Part shown: one piece after another, positions 1-9,623 of the stretch
Layout of the letters: every line of letters begins with the position of its first letter
How positions within the stretch are numbered: position 1 is the stretch's first letter
Assembly: GCA_016789745.1 (NCBI GenBank)
Contig: JAEUQF010000432.1
Location: 1 to 40,465 of the forward strand
Direction: 5' to 3'
Length of the DNA: 40,465 nt
DNA from: Bryobacterales bacterium
GTDB lineage: Bacteria; Acidobacteriota; Terriglobia; Bryobacterales; Bryobacteraceae
Notes under the pieces: generated by a model
Told to the model about the DNA's origin: nothing
Databases searched by the model: none
What the model saw: the letters and a program-made list of their open reading frames with translations, nothing else
Made by a program: the position numbers and the translations under genes

Positions 1-3000
1 TGAGCCCGAAGCCGCCGGTCTTGCGAAGGTCCGAGAGCGAGAACGCGCCCACCGTCGGATACACGTTGCCGACATCCAGGAACGCCACGCCATCCAACCG
101 TTTCCCAAACAGCGGGAAGCGCAGTTCCTCGTTCAGCACCACCATCCCTTCGCCGCCCAGTGGGATTCCCAGGGAAGCACCCGGCCCAACCGTATTCTGG
201 GCGAAGCCGCGAATGGTGGTACCGCCGCCGGCAAAGAAGCGCTCCGACAGAGGCACTTCCTGATCACCCAGACCTCGCGACAGGCCCACGCGCACGCCGG
301 TGGCGAAGACCAGCCGCGGCCGCAGCAGTTCATTGGTGAACAGTTCCAGCTTCGGCTTCTGCAAGGCGAAGTAGCGGAAATACTGGCCGAAATACTTGAT
401 GAAGCTCAGCTCCGATCCCAGCCACGACGGCGAGAACTGCAGCGCGTGCGAGAAGAAGCTGCCGCGCGTGGCATCCAGAATCTCATCGCGCGTCTCGCGG
501 GAGAACGTGGTGGTGAATGAGCCGATGCGCAGCGGTACATCGAACAGCCGGTCCGCGCCGGTATCATACGTGCGGCTCTTCTCAATGCGATAGCCGTAGT
601 TCAAAAGGTAAATGCCCTTCAAGAGCGCTTCCTGCTGCAGTGAGAAGCCCAGACGGTCAACGTTGAACGGATCGGCATCTTCGGTGGCCGGATTCGATTC
701 CCGGCGCAGGAACGGGCTGACAATGGTCCGCAGTGGAAATCGCTGCAACTGTGGCTGGCTGAAGTAAACACGCGCCTCCTTCAACTGCGAGTCATAGCGG
801 GTGCGCAGACCCAGCACGCGCGCACTGCCCAACGAGTTCCGATTCGAAAAGTCAGCGATGATGCCCGGCCCGCGTTCGGTATCAAAGAACGCGCCATACC
901 GGAATTGGAACGGCTGGATCTCGCGCACCCTGACAGTCAGGCGCATGGGCAGCGTACGCTCGTCGCCGCCATCCACCGCTTCACGTTCAATCTCCACCAG
1001 CGAAAAGGCGCCGGTGTTGTACAGGTTGCGGCGCGATTCGCCCAGTTTTTTCAGGCTAAGCGGCTCGCCTTCTTTCAACGTCACCTGGGTGCGCACCAGG
1101 TTTTCGCTGGTATTCTGACGGCCTTCCACCGTTACCTCGCGCACCATCTGTTGCTTGCCCTCTTCGATCTTCACCACCAGTTCCATCTGCCCCGGCGTCT
1201 CAAGCCGGTTCAGGGCGAAGTCGGCATCCATGTTGATGTAGCCCGCGTCGGCGTAGTGGTCGCGCAGCCGTTGCACCACGTTCTCCTGCAACGCCGGCCG
1301 GTAGATCTCACCCACAGGAATCGGTGTCACGTCCGCCAGTTGGCCGGCATCGAACGCCTTGTTGCCTTCAAAGCGCGCCTGCTGTATGGTGTAGCGCAGC
1401 CCTTCCTTCACCGGAATGATGATCTTGCCCGTATGGGTATCGGCGTTCAGTTCCTGGCGGATGGCGTCGACATCGGCATCCAGGAAACCCTGCTCGCGAT
1501 AGAAGCCCTTCAGCGTATCGCGAACCCGCGCCGGCTTGACATAGATATCTTCGTGCAGGTCGCCTTTGTCCAGCAGTTCCGACAGCAGCTTCGGCTCCAG
1601 CCCCTGCGCGCCTTCGAACACAATCTCCACATTCGAGAACTTTGGCCCGGGTGTGATGTCGAACAGCACGCGCTTGGTGTTCTCCATCGGCTGACTGATC
1701 TCATACTGAATGGACGATTGCAGGTGCTTGTCTTCCACCAGCCAGCGCTTGATCACATCCATCGCTTCGTCGGCCCGCTGCGCATCGAAAACGCCATCCT
1801 GCCAGGCCTCGCTCACCTTCTTGCGAACGCCCTTCGGCACCGAGGCGCCTTCATAGATCAGCTCAATCTTCGACCCTGGCTTTACGTTCAACGCCAGATC
1901 AACAATGCGCTCCTTCTCCTCGCGCTTCAGCCTTACCGACGCCTCCAGCATGCCTTCCTTGGCATACATCTTGTCGAGTTTGTCCAGGCCTTTGCGGATC
2001 TTGAAGAAGTCATAGCGGTCGCCGGTCTTTACGTTCAGCTTGTCGTGAAGGATGGGGGCCGGAAAATAGGAGTTGCCCAGCACGTTCACCGCACCGATGC
2101 GCCGCTGTTCGGACCGCTGCCCGCGCTTCGGTTCCGGAGTACCGCCGAAGCGCAGATCATGCCGGAAGTCGAAACGGAAGCTGCCGTCCGATTGGCGGAC
2201 ACCGCGCGTATTGAAGCGGCGCGTCACGTCGTATTCGGCAATGTAGATCTGGTCGGAGCTGTTCACCAGGTCCATCGAATAGACGAAACGCAGGTTGCGG
2301 GAGAGGTCCTGGCCCACGGTCAGGCGGGCGCTCGGATCGCTTTCCGCCGCGATCAGGTTCGGCTCAATCCGAACACTGCTCAGCCCCGTGACGCGCTCCA
2401 CGCCACGCCCAAACACGCCGCCCGCGCGCCCGGTAAGGTACGACAGAATCTGGTTGCGAGCCACATCGGCTTCCTGCCCGCGCATGTCGTCGGTGGTCTT
2501 GCCCGTTAACAGCAGCGCCAGAATGTCGGGCTCGGGCAGCGGCGGATCGGAGGTCAACGTCGTCTCGGTATCGCCGGGCGTACCAGAGATCTGCAACCGC
2601 ACGTCGAAACCGCCCGCCTGCGTGGTGGCCAGAATGTCCAGGCCCGGCTCAATGGAACGCTCGCCGGTGAACGTGATGACACCGCGTTCAATCGCGTACC
2701 GCCGCTCCTGCAGCCTCAACTCGCCGCCTTCTTCCAATTCGATGCGGCCCGATAGGCCCGGCTCATAGGGCGTGCCTAGCAGGCGCACATCGATATCCGC
2801 TTCCAGCTTCGCCAGATTGTTCTCAATCACCAGCGGGCTTTCGGTAACGATGGCGATATTGAATCGCACCCGCTCGACCATCGGGTTCTTCTCTTGACTG
2901 AACTCCAGCTTGCTCGATCGATTCAGAAAAGCAAAGACTCCGCGGTCCAGATCAAGGTCATCCGTGAAGCCGCCCTCATGGATCCGGACCTCACCGCCCA

Positions 3001-6000
3001 CCAGCAGATTCGGGCCCTGATTGCGAAGGTTGATCTTTGCGTTAGAGACCGTCTTCAAGCCTTCGGGAAAATCGAGATAGAAGTCTTCCGCGGCCAGAGT
3101 GACGTTGGTATTCGTCAATTGCCCTTTTTCGTAGGCCAGTGAGCCGGAGCCCTTCAGGGTGCCACCGTTGAGCTCCGCGCGTAGTTCCTCAATGGTGGCG
3201 CGCGTTCCATCCAACCGGACACGCAGATTCACATCGTCGGCGGCAACGCGCGGCGACTCCATCGCGATGGCGCCACCCTCCATGGCCAGTTCGCCGGTGG
3301 CTCGCGGATCCTTCGCCGTACCATTGACAGCCAGTTCCAACCGCGTGGCGCCGCGCATCTTGACGGCTTCGGTAAAGGCAGCGGCGACGGCGGCGTCCAA
3401 ATTACCCTTTGCCTGGATATTGAGCGGATACGGATCGAGGAGGCCGGCCGTGCCCGCGACACTCAGCAACGTCTCCGGACCGGTGAGCGTGAAATTCGTG
3501 ATGTTGGCCGTGCCGTTGGCGATCCGGACTTCCGAGACGCCCTTCTGCTCCAGTTGCAACGTGCCAAAGCTGGGCTTCAATTCGGGGAAAGTGAGCGTGC
3601 CTTGGATGGCGCCCACCTCCGGCTTGGCAGCCTCCACCTCCAGATGCGCGCTGACCGTACCGCCCACCTGCTCCGGTACCCCTTCGATGGTGCTCAGATC
3701 GATGCCACGTACATCCGCGGAAAGCTTCGCCGGACCTTGTTGCCGCGGCAGATCAATTGGCAACTGGCCGGGAATCAGGCCCAACGGCACCGTACCCTTC
3801 GCTTCGAAGCTACCCGGCCCCCAATCGAACGTGGCTCGCTCCAATTGCAGGGCGCCGTTGTTCAGAGTGGCGTTCAACGTGGCGTTGTAGATGGGCGGGC
3901 TAAGCTTGGCGGTGGTAAAGTAGCCGTTCCGCAGGCTCAGCGTGAGGTTCGGGTCGATGGACTTCAAATTCCCGCGGATCTCGCCCTTGATATCGGCCCG
4001 CCCTTGCATGGTGATCTGCTGGTCCTGGGGCAAGTAGCGTGCTACCGACGGCAGGTCCACATTGGCATTCACGGTAACCGTACCGGTCCGTCCCGACTGC
4101 GCGTCGAGCGGCAGCGTGCCGGTTACGGCCAGGCGAGAGTCACCGGCCGTCAACGTCGCCCGTTCAATGGTCAGCACCTCATTGGCATAGCTGACACGCA
4201 GCGGACCATCGCTGCGAATGGGTTGCCCGTTGTAGTTCAGATCCAGCGCGTTCAGTTCCGCGGTGGCGTTCGCCGCCTCATACTTCGCCAGATCCCCTAC
4301 CAGCGTGGCAGTGCCGCTCACCGTGCCTTCCACCGGTAGCTTCTTATCCAGCGGCAGGTCGGCCAGATCCGTCCCGTTGAGATTCACCGTGAGGTTCGCC
4401 GGATAGGGCGTCGCCGTGCCGATGGTACCGTTCGCGGCCAGCTTGTACTGCGGAGCTGAGGCGGCGATCGTGGCTACCTGGTTAGCGACATCCGCCTTCA
4501 CGTTCGCGTTGCCGTAGATCTTCCCGTTGACTTGCGTATCGCGGGCCGCCAGTTCGATGCGCCCGGCGGGGTTGTCCGGCTTGCCTTGCAGGTTGGCGTT
4601 GAGGTCCACCGAGCCGCGCACCGTGGTGCCGTTGTACGCGAAGCCCTCGATGGGCATTCCATTCGTCGATGCCTGCACCGCAAAGTCGCGCGTTTGGATG
4701 TTGAAGTTGCCGCTGGCTTCGAGCGTGCCCTTGTTGTCCGCCTTCGCCAAAGTCAGTTTTGGGATGACGGCGATCTGATCCCGAAGCGTGACATCGGCCT
4801 GCAGCCGTTCGAACGGCTCTCCGTAGGCTTCCAGGTTGGTGGCGGTGAGTTGCCCCGTGGCCGTCGGATTCTCCACCGTGCCGCCTACCTGCGCGGTCAC
4901 CATGGCCTGTCCGCTCACCGGCACGTCCCCCTGGTTGGCCGCCTGCAAGAGCGTCGGAATTGACAACTCCGACGTGCGCAGAGTCAGGTCCAGGGGACGG
5001 GTGCGGCCGCTCAGTCCCACACTGCCGCTGGCTTGGATATCCTGCGCGCGCCAGGTTACCACGGCCTCTTCGATGTTCAGTGCCGCTGGCGTATAGGCAA
5101 GCGCACTGCTGACCGTGATACCGTCCAACTCGCCAACGCGCAGATCCACACCCGACACTACCGCCCGCGCCGCCGGTCGCTTCGTTGTTCCCGCAACGTC
5201 CACTTCCGCCCGCAACGGCCCTCCCACCGGCGTGTTCACCAGCTTGCGCCCCAGGAACGCCTCCAGCGCCGGCAATGTATCGCCCAGGTCCGCGGACTCG
5301 GCCGTAACCTTGCCGCTGATCGCCTCGTTCCCGCGCAACTGGGCATTGCCGTTGATGGCCGTGTTCAGCGTCCGCACACCCACCAGGTTCACGCTGGTGC
5401 GATCCCCTTCCCGATGCGCCTGCAGCTTGCCGCTTACCGGAATCACATCCCGCGCCGGACCGCCTGCCGCCGCCAGTTGCACCTCGGCGTTGGCTACAAC
5501 CTTGGCAAACTGCAACCCCGGCCAACTGGCCTCAATCTGTCCGGTGGCCGTACTCGCAATGCGCACGGGCGACTTGAAGATCTGCGACAACCGTGCCAAC
5601 TGCACATCCTGCAATTCCAGGTTCGCCTTGCTGGTGGAGGTCGGCTGCAAGCCCAAAATCGCAGTGCCCTGGATGCTGCCCGCCTCGGTGGTGATGTCCA
5701 GGCTGCGCGCCTCAATCTGCGCCGCTTCGGAGTTATAGCTGGCATCTGTTCGGACGCGCGCCGTGAGCGGGATATCCACCAGGGAAGAAAGATCGATGGT
5801 GGCTTCCGACTTGCCGCTGATCGCCAGTTTGTCGAAGGATTCGATACGGCCAGACAGCCGCACCGTCGACTGTCCGGAGCCGATGTTCAGGTGATTCAGA
5901 TCCAGGGAATCCTTGCGAAGCACTGCGTCGGCCGAAACATTATTGACCGGATATGTGCGACCCTCGGCGATCAGTTTTCCCGGCTGCGCCGCAAACTGGA

Positions 6001-6565
6001 TGTGATGCGCGTAAGTGGAGGGATTGCCATCCATGGTGATCTGCCGTAGCGGCAGAGAGAAGTCCAGGTTGCCCTTCTGGTCTTCATAGCGGAGCGTACC
6101 GCCGCTTACCAGCGCCCGGTTGATCAGGTAATCTTTCTTCGGCGCGTTTGGATCGCCCTCTGGCAGGCGCGGAATGTTATCCCTGCCGTCCTTGGCAACC
6201 TGCACATGCACGCGCGGATTATCCACGCGTGCCTCTTCGATGTGGATCTCGCCGTTCCACAGGCGCTGCAGGCCCAAGTCCACAAATACGTGGTCTGCCC
6301 GCAGAATCGGCGGGAGTTCGGGGTGCTGTTTCGAGCGGATCTCCACGTCGCGGAGGGTCGCGCGTCCACCCCACAATTGGAAGTCGAATTCGCCGGCCTG
6401 GAACACTATGCCTTGCTTGCCAAGAATCGCCACGGCCTGCCGTAAAGCATACCGGCGGGCCTGTGGCGTGTGGATGATCCCCAGAAGAACAACAAACAGA
6501 AGCGCGAAGGCGGCCAGCGCCCCTAACGCAATTTTCAAGCTGCGGCTGCGGAGACGCTGGGCCAT
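1..6565 (-). CDS. TamB-Omp85 (BamA/TamA-like) fusion protein, C-terminus cut by window edge
   Basis: One frame stays open from the ATG at 6565 to the window edge, at least 2188 codons. I translated it at several points, all in the same register. Residues about 10-32 form one hydrophobic anchor, followed by an AsmA-like start. Long repetitive beta-rich sequence follows, ending near residue 1475 in a typical TamB C-terminus (for example PEPDILALLLTGK near 1348). From about 1490 to 1880 there are five POTRA-like repeats, with motifs such as VNVLGN, ARFEGN and VTVEGR. From about 1888 an Omp85 barrel begins; its L6 motif is IRGF at 2118-2121 within FFAGGGTTIRGF. In known systems TamB (inner membrane) and TamA/BamA (outer membrane) are separate proteins that insert outer-membrane proteins or move lipid across the periplasm. 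Roughly 90-110 residues should follow outside the window. It starts 12 bases after the TPR gene stop, so it is probably co-transcribed with it. Confidence 0.9.
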   Translation of the reverse strand, partial: MAQRLRSRSLKIALGALAAFALLFVVLLGIIHTPQARRYALRQAVAILGKQGIVFQAGEFDFQLWGGRATLRDVEIRSKQHPELPPILRADHVFVDLGLQRLWNGEIHIEEARVDNPRVHVQVAKDGRDNIPRLPEGDPNAPKKDYLINRALVSGGTLRYEDQKGNLDFSLPLRQITMDGNPSTYAHHIQFAAQPGKLIAEGRTYPVNNVSADAVLRKDSLDLNHLNIGSGQSTVRLSGRIESFDKLAISGKSEATIDLSSLVDIPLTARVRTDASYNSEAAQIEARSLDITTEAGSIQGTAILGLQPTSTSKANLELQDVQLARLSQIFKSPVRIASTATGQIEASWPGLQFAKVVANAEVQLAAAGGPARDVIPVSGKLQAHREGDRTSVNLVGVRTLNTAINGNAQLRGNEAISGKVTAESADLGDTLPALEAFLGRKLVNTPVGGPLRAEVDVAGTTKRPAARAVVSGVDLRVGELDGITVSSALAYTPAALNIEEAVVTWRAQDIQASGSVGLSGRTRPLDLTLRTSELSIPTLLQAANQGDVPVSGQAMVTAQVGGTVENPTATGQLTATNLEAYGEPFERLQADVTLRDQIAVIPKLTLAKADNKGTLEASGNFNIQTRDFAVQASTNGMPIEGFAYNGTTVRGSVDLNANLQGKPDNPAGRIELAARDTQVNGKIYGNANVKADVANQVATIAASAPQYKLAANGTIGTATPYPANLTVNLNGTDLADLPLDKKLPVEGTVSGTATLVGDLAKYEAANATAELNALDLNYNGQPIRSDGPLRVSYANEVLTIERATLTAGDSRLAVTGTLPLDAQSGRTGTVTVNANVDLPSVARYLPQDQQITMQGRADIKGEIRGNLKSIDPNLTLSLRNGYFTTAKLSPPIYNATLNATLNNGALQLERATFDWGPGSFEAKGTVPLGLIPGQLPIDLPRQQGPAKLSADVRGIDLSTIEGVPEQVGGTVSAHLEVEAAKPEVGAIQGTLTFPELKPSFGTLQLEQKGVSEVRIANGTANITNFTLTGPETLLSVAGTAGLLDPYPLNIQAKGNLDAAVAAAFTEAVKMRGATRLELAVNGTAKDPRATGELAMEGGAIAMESPRVAADDVNLRVRLDGTRATIEELRAELNGGTLKGSGSLAYEKGQLTNTNVTLAAEDFYLDFPEGLKTVSNAKINLRNQGPNLLVGGEVRIHEGGFTDDLDLDRGVFAFLNRSSKLEFSQEKNPMVERVRFNIAIVTESPLVIENNLAKLEADIDVRLLGTPYEPGLSGRIELEEGGELRLQERRYAIERGVITFTGERSIEPGLDILATTQAGGFDVRLQISGTPGDTETTLTSDPPLPEPDILALLLTGKTTDDMRGQEADVARNQILSYLTGRAGGVFGRGVERVTGLSSVRIEPNLIAAESDPSARLTVGQDLSRNLRFVYSMDLVNSSDQIYIAEYDVTRRFNTRGVRQSDGSFRFDFRHDLRFGGTPEPKRGQRSEQRRIGAVNVLGNSYFPAPILHDKLNVKTGDRYDFFKIRKGLDKLDKMYAKEGMLEASVRLKREEKERIVDLALNVKPGSKIELIYEGASVPKGVRKKVSEAWQDGVFDAQRADEAMDVIKRWLVEDKHLQSSIQYEISQPMENTKRVLFDITPGPKFSNVEIVFEGAQGLEPKLLSELLDKGDLHEDIYVKPARVRDTLKGFYREQGFLDADVDAIRQELNADTHTGKIIIPVKEGLRYTIQQARFEGNKAFDAGQLADVTPIPVGEIYRPALQENVVQRLRDHYADAGYINMDADFALNRLETPGQMELVVKIEEGKQQMVREVTVEGRQNTSENLVRTQVTLKEGEPLSLKKLGESRRNLYNTGAFSLVEIEREAVDGGDERTLPMRLTVRVREIQPFQFRYGAFFDTERGPGIIADFSNRNSLGSARVLGLRTRYDSQLKEARVYFSQPQLQRFPLRTIVSPFLRRESNPATEDADPFNVDRLGFSLQQEALLKGIYLLNYGYRIEKSRTYDTGADRLFDVPLRIGSFTTTFSRETRDEILDATRGSFFSHALQFSPSWLGSELSFIKYFGQYFRYFALQKPKLELFTNELLRPRLVFATGVRVGLSRGLGDQEVPLSERFFAGGGTTIRGFAQNTVGPGASLGIPLGGEGMVVLNEELRFPLFGKRLDGVAFLDVGNVYPTVGAFSLSDLRKTGGFGL

Positions 6566-6577
6566 TCCTTGTGGCCC

Positions 6578-7153
6578 CTACTTACCCGTCTTCATAACCG
6601 CGCGCACCTTGCGCGCCTCAGGGGCGCTGGGCTTCATGCGCAGGAACAGTTCGAAGTGCGTCATCATCTTGTCGGGTTTGCGCATGCCGCTGTAGGCCAG
6701 GCCGGCGTAGTAGTGCGCATAGGCATTGTCCGGCTTGGACTTCAGGTAGTTCTCCAGCGCCTGTGCCGCCTGCGGGTTGCGGCCGCGACGGAACTCGAGC
6801 AACCCCTGCACGTAACCGACATCCTCGCCCGAAGCCTCCTTCAGGCGCGTCTCGGCTTCGTTGAAATCCTTGCGTTCTACGGCCAACCGTGCCAGCGCCA
6901 GTTGCGTTTCGCCGCTCGGCTCCAACTCATGAGCCTTGTTCAGATGATTCGCCGCTTCGTCCACCAACCCGCGCTCTACCAGCGCCAAACCCAGATAACG
7001 GCGAGCCTGCGCATTGTCAGGGCTCTCGTCCACTACCTTTTGCAGTTCGTTGGTGGCGTCTTCAAAGTCGCCCTTGTTATACAGCTCTACGCCACGGTTT
7101 ACGTCCGCGGCCCACAGCAGCAACGGCAGAAAGAGGAAAGCTGTGCGTTTCAT
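6578..7153 (-). CDS. Secreted tetratricopeptide repeat protein
   Basis: A 191-residue protein. It begins with a short Sec signal (MKRTAFLFLPLLLWAADV). About five TPR units follow, recognisable by A-x-x-x-G-L-A-L and Y-A-G-L-A-Y helices and by D-N-A-x-A spacing. TPR arrays bind other proteins. The leader reads AGGAAGG about ten bases before the ATG, which supports the start. The stop lies 12 bases before the start of the giant TamB-Omp85 gene, on the same strand. This suggests a periplasmic partner or scaffold for that machine, comparable in general role to the TPR lipoprotein BamD, though no specific BamD similarity is claimed. The function is inferred only from repeats and neighbours. Confidence 0.85.
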   Translation of the reverse strand: MKRTAFLFLPLLLWAADVNRGVELYNKGDFEDATNELQKVVDESPDNAQARRYLGLALVERGLVDEAANHLNKAHELEPSGETQLALARLAVERKDFNEAETRLKEASGEDVGYVQGLLEFRRGRNPQAAQALENYLKSKPDNAYAHYYAGLAYSGMRKPDKMMTHFELFLRMKPSAPEARKVRAVMKTGK

Positions 7154-7222
7154 GTTTTGTATACCTTCCTGGGGGTATGATGCCCCACAACTGGCAGATG
7201 TTTCGTCCTTAAGAGACGTTAA

Positions 7223-8101
7223 TCACGTTCCCAACCCGGCAGCGTTCAGAAACAGCCTTGCCACCGCCTCATCCGGTGCCACCAGGAACGGTTGCTTCTT
7301 GATTCCCGACCAGCGAGGCGGCCTCCCATCCCGGTCCCACACGGTCAACCCCGCTTCTTCGGCGATGACCTGCGGCGGAATCAGGTCCAGATCTTCGCCG
7401 GCACCGAAGTTGGCGTAGACGTGATGGCCGCCGAAGATAGCCATCAGTACGTTCGCTCCTGCTCCGCCGGTACCAGTAGTTACCGCCAGCAGACCGCTGT
7501 CATAGACCCGCAGCGCGCGTTGGCGCTCTTCGTCCGTCATCTTGGTACTCAATGGGATGCATGCGGCGTAGGTGCGCGTGGCGGGATTGGGACGTTTCCG
7601 CACGCGGCGGTACTCGCCAATCTGTAGCGTGCCGTCTCGCAGTTCCGTGCGTGCCACCCAGGCACCGCCGCCCTTTGTTGCTTTGACGATTCGTCCCAGC
7701 GGCCCACCGGTTTCCGCCAAGGGCAGGAACACCTCCGGCTGCAACACAATGCCTGCCAGCGGTACACCATCTTCCACATAGTGGGCCTGCACCGAATACC
7801 ATGCGCCCCCACAGGCGAAGTGATTGGTGCCGTCCAGCGGATCGGCTCCAGCGATCTTGCTGCCCGCCGTGCCCGTGATGCCGGATTCCTCCAGGTGAAA
7901 GGCAATCTCGGGATCGATGGCGGGGAACAGTTCCTGGAAGGTGGCCAGGATTGCGGCGTCCGAACGGCGGTCGGCCTCGGTAACCAGTTCGCGAGCGTCT
8001 TTATAGCCGGCTTCCACATCGCCGGCCTGCCGCGCGGCCAGGATCTGTTCGGCGCCGCGGGTAACCGCGATCTCCAGGACGTTGAGAATGCGTTCGATCA
8101 T
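7223..8101 (-). CDS. Inositol monophosphatase family protein
   Basis: A 292-residue cytoplasmic protein with the metal-binding pattern of the lithium-sensitive phosphatase superfamily (inositol monophosphatase, CysQ, HisN, fructose-1,6-bisphosphatase). The first acidic motif is HLEESG near residue 70. The signature ADPLDGTNHF lies near residue 85-94. A third motif, GEDLDLIPPQVIAEEAG, lies near 240-256; there the usual W-D is replaced by E-D but the metal-binding Asp remains. Such enzymes remove a phosphate with Mg2+. The substrate cannot be told from sequence: inositol phosphate, PAP and histidinol phosphate are all possible. It begins three bases after the M20 peptidase stop and belongs to the same minus-strand row. 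Confidence 0.85.
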   Translation of the reverse strand: MIERILNVLEIAVTRGAEQILAARQAGDVEAGYKDARELVTEADRRSDAAILATFQELFPAIDPEIAFHLEESGITGTAGSKIAGADPLDGTNHFACGGAWYSVQAHYVEDGVPLAGIVLQPEVFLPLAETGGPLGRIVKATKGGGAWVARTELRDGTLQIGEYRRVRKRPNPATRTYAACIPLSTKMTDEERQRALRVYDSGLLAVTTGTGGAGANVLMAIFGGHHVYANFGAGEDLDLIPPQVIAEEAGLTVWDRDGRPPRWSGIKKQPFLVAPDEAVARLFLNAAGLGT

Positions 8102-8104
8102 GGC

Positions 8105-9592
8105 CTATAGGTTCAATAGCGCAGCCAGCGTCTCAATGCCATCCCAAAGGTTCTGTATACGGATGTTCTCATTGTGGCCATGCTGGTTGTTGTCGTGATT
8201 GGCGATCGGCACAATGATCACCGGCTTGTCGAAGGCTTCGGCGATCGGCGCAATCGGCAGGCTGCCGCCCATGGTGGGCAGTACCACGATGTCACCCCGG
8301 GCTGCCTTCACCGCGGCGATTACTTCTTTGGAGATGGGCAGGTCCATGGAAGCCCGTACCGCCTTATAGCCGCCTTCCCTGGCGTCCAGACGGCAGATTC
8401 GCGGGTGTTTGCGGCGAATAGCATCGTCCGGCTCCTGCGTCACCACGTGATAGCCCTGACTGGCCAGGTGCTGGCGGAACTTGTCCACCACGCGTTGCGG
8501 GTCCATGCCCTTTACCAGCCGCACGTCGATGGAGATGGTGGTGGAGGCAGGCACCACATTGCGCGACTGCGCCCCCACGCCCGCGGCCTGCATCCCGCGA
8601 AAGTTCAATGCCGGCAGGTTTACCAGTTCCTCAATCCGCTTGCCATTGCCTTCCGTGCGCACCAGACCCAACTCTTCTTTCAGTTCCGCGTCGATATCTG
8701 GCGCGTTGCGGACCGCCTGCTTTTCGGATTCGCTGAGCGGCTCCACATCGTCATAGAAGCCCGGAATCAGAATGCGGCCGTCCTCGTTGCGCATGCTGGC
8801 CATCAACTGCGCGGCCATCATCAGCGGGTTAGGTGCCCAGTTGCCATAGTGCCCGCTGTGCAGTTCACGCTTCGCTCCGTAGAGCGTCAGGTTTAGGCCC
8901 ACCACGCCCCGCACACCCATCACCACCTGCTGCTTGCGGCTTTGATGCACCGGCCCATCGCAGAAGATCCAGGCGTCGGCGCCAAGCTTGTCGCGATACT
9001 GCTCCAGATAGCGGCGCAGGTTCGGCGAGCCGGCCTCTTCTTCCCCATCAAAGAAGAACTTTAGGTTGGAGCGCAGAGCGAGACCCTTCGCCTTCATCGC
9101 ATCCAGCGCCGCCAGCATCGCCATGACAGGCGCCTTGTCATCACTGGCCGACCGCGCATAGATCCGCGACTCCGGATCGAACTTCTCCGGCAGCGCAATC
9201 ACGCGGCCGCCGCGATCCTTCAATACCGGCGTGAACGGCTTCGATCCCTGCCACTGTGCGGGCTCCACGGGTTGCCCGTCGATATGCGCGTAGAACATCA
9301 GCGTACGCGTCGCACCGGGTGTCCGGATCTCAGCATAGAGCACCGGCGGCGCATTGGGCACCTCCAATACCTGCGACTCAATCCTGCGATGCGCCAGCAG
9401 ATGCTGCAGATGCTCCACGTTGCGCGCAATGTCGCCCGCATGCGACGCCACGTTGGGAATGGCCAATAGGGAGAGGAACTCGTCGACGATGGCACGTTCG
9501 TGGCTCATGCGGTACTCGCGGGCCGCACGCGCCGCCGGATGATCCTGTCCGGCCGCAATCATCGCGAAGCCCAGTAGAGCCAACATCCCCAT
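8105..9592 (-). CDS. Secreted M20 family metallopeptidase (dipeptidase-like)
   Basis: A 496-residue zinc peptidase of the M20 family. Metal-site motifs appear in order: the His in MFYAHIDGQP, the Asp in ARSASDDKAP, the Glu pair in FFDGEEEAGSPN, and the late His in NHDNNQHGHNEN. The HSGHYG segment marks the lid/dimerisation domain. I placed the start at the ATG at 9592 because the following residues (MGMLALLGFAMIAAG) form a signal peptide. The frame extends upstream to 9667, but that extension lacks signal character and would overlap the divergent gene at 9624. The overall layout resembles succinyl-diaminopimelate desuccinylase and Dug1-like dipeptidases. A secreted form suggests peptide scavenging in the periplasm. 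It heads the row that runs to the TamB-Omp85 gene. Confidence 0.88.
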   Translation of the reverse strand: MGMLALLGFAMIAAGQDHPAARAAREYRMSHERAIVDEFLSLLAIPNVASHAGDIARNVEHLQHLLAHRRIESQVLEVPNAPPVLYAEIRTPGATRTLMFYAHIDGQPVEPAQWQGSKPFTPVLKDRGGRVIALPEKFDPESRIYARSASDDKAPVMAMLAALDAMKAKGLALRSNLKFFFDGEEEAGSPNLRRYLEQYRDKLGADAWIFCDGPVHQSRKQQVVMGVRGVVGLNLTLYGAKRELHSGHYGNWAPNPLMMAAQLMASMRNEDGRILIPGFYDDVEPLSESEKQAVRNAPDIDAELKEELGLVRTEGNGKRIEELVNLPALNFRGMQAAGVGAQSRNVVPASTTISIDVRLVKGMDPQRVVDKFRQHLASQGYHVVTQEPDDAIRRKHPRICRLDAREGGYKAVRASMDLPISKEVIAAVKAARGDIVVLPTMGGSLPIAPIAEAFDKPVIIVPIANHDNNQHGHNENIRIQNLWDGIETLAALLNL

Positions 9593-9623
9593 GTTGGGAA
9601 CGTAGCACAGTTGTGAGAGACTC

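Noticed and set aside
905..2509. 534-codon plus-strand frame opposite the TamB-Omp85 gene
   Set aside because: It is antisense to conserved POTRA and barrel sequence, and its translation is His/Arg/Gln-rich noise typical of reversed high-GC codons.
4482..5525. 347-codon minus-strand frame inside the fusion gene
   Set aside because: It lies in another register of the same strand and gives Gly/Arg/Gln-rich low-complexity sequence; the TamB register is the conserved one.
7154..7222. Short TGGGG/CCCCA hairpin before the secreted TPR gene as a riboswitch
   Set aside because: The stem is only five base pairs and the leader is far too short for any known riboswitch.
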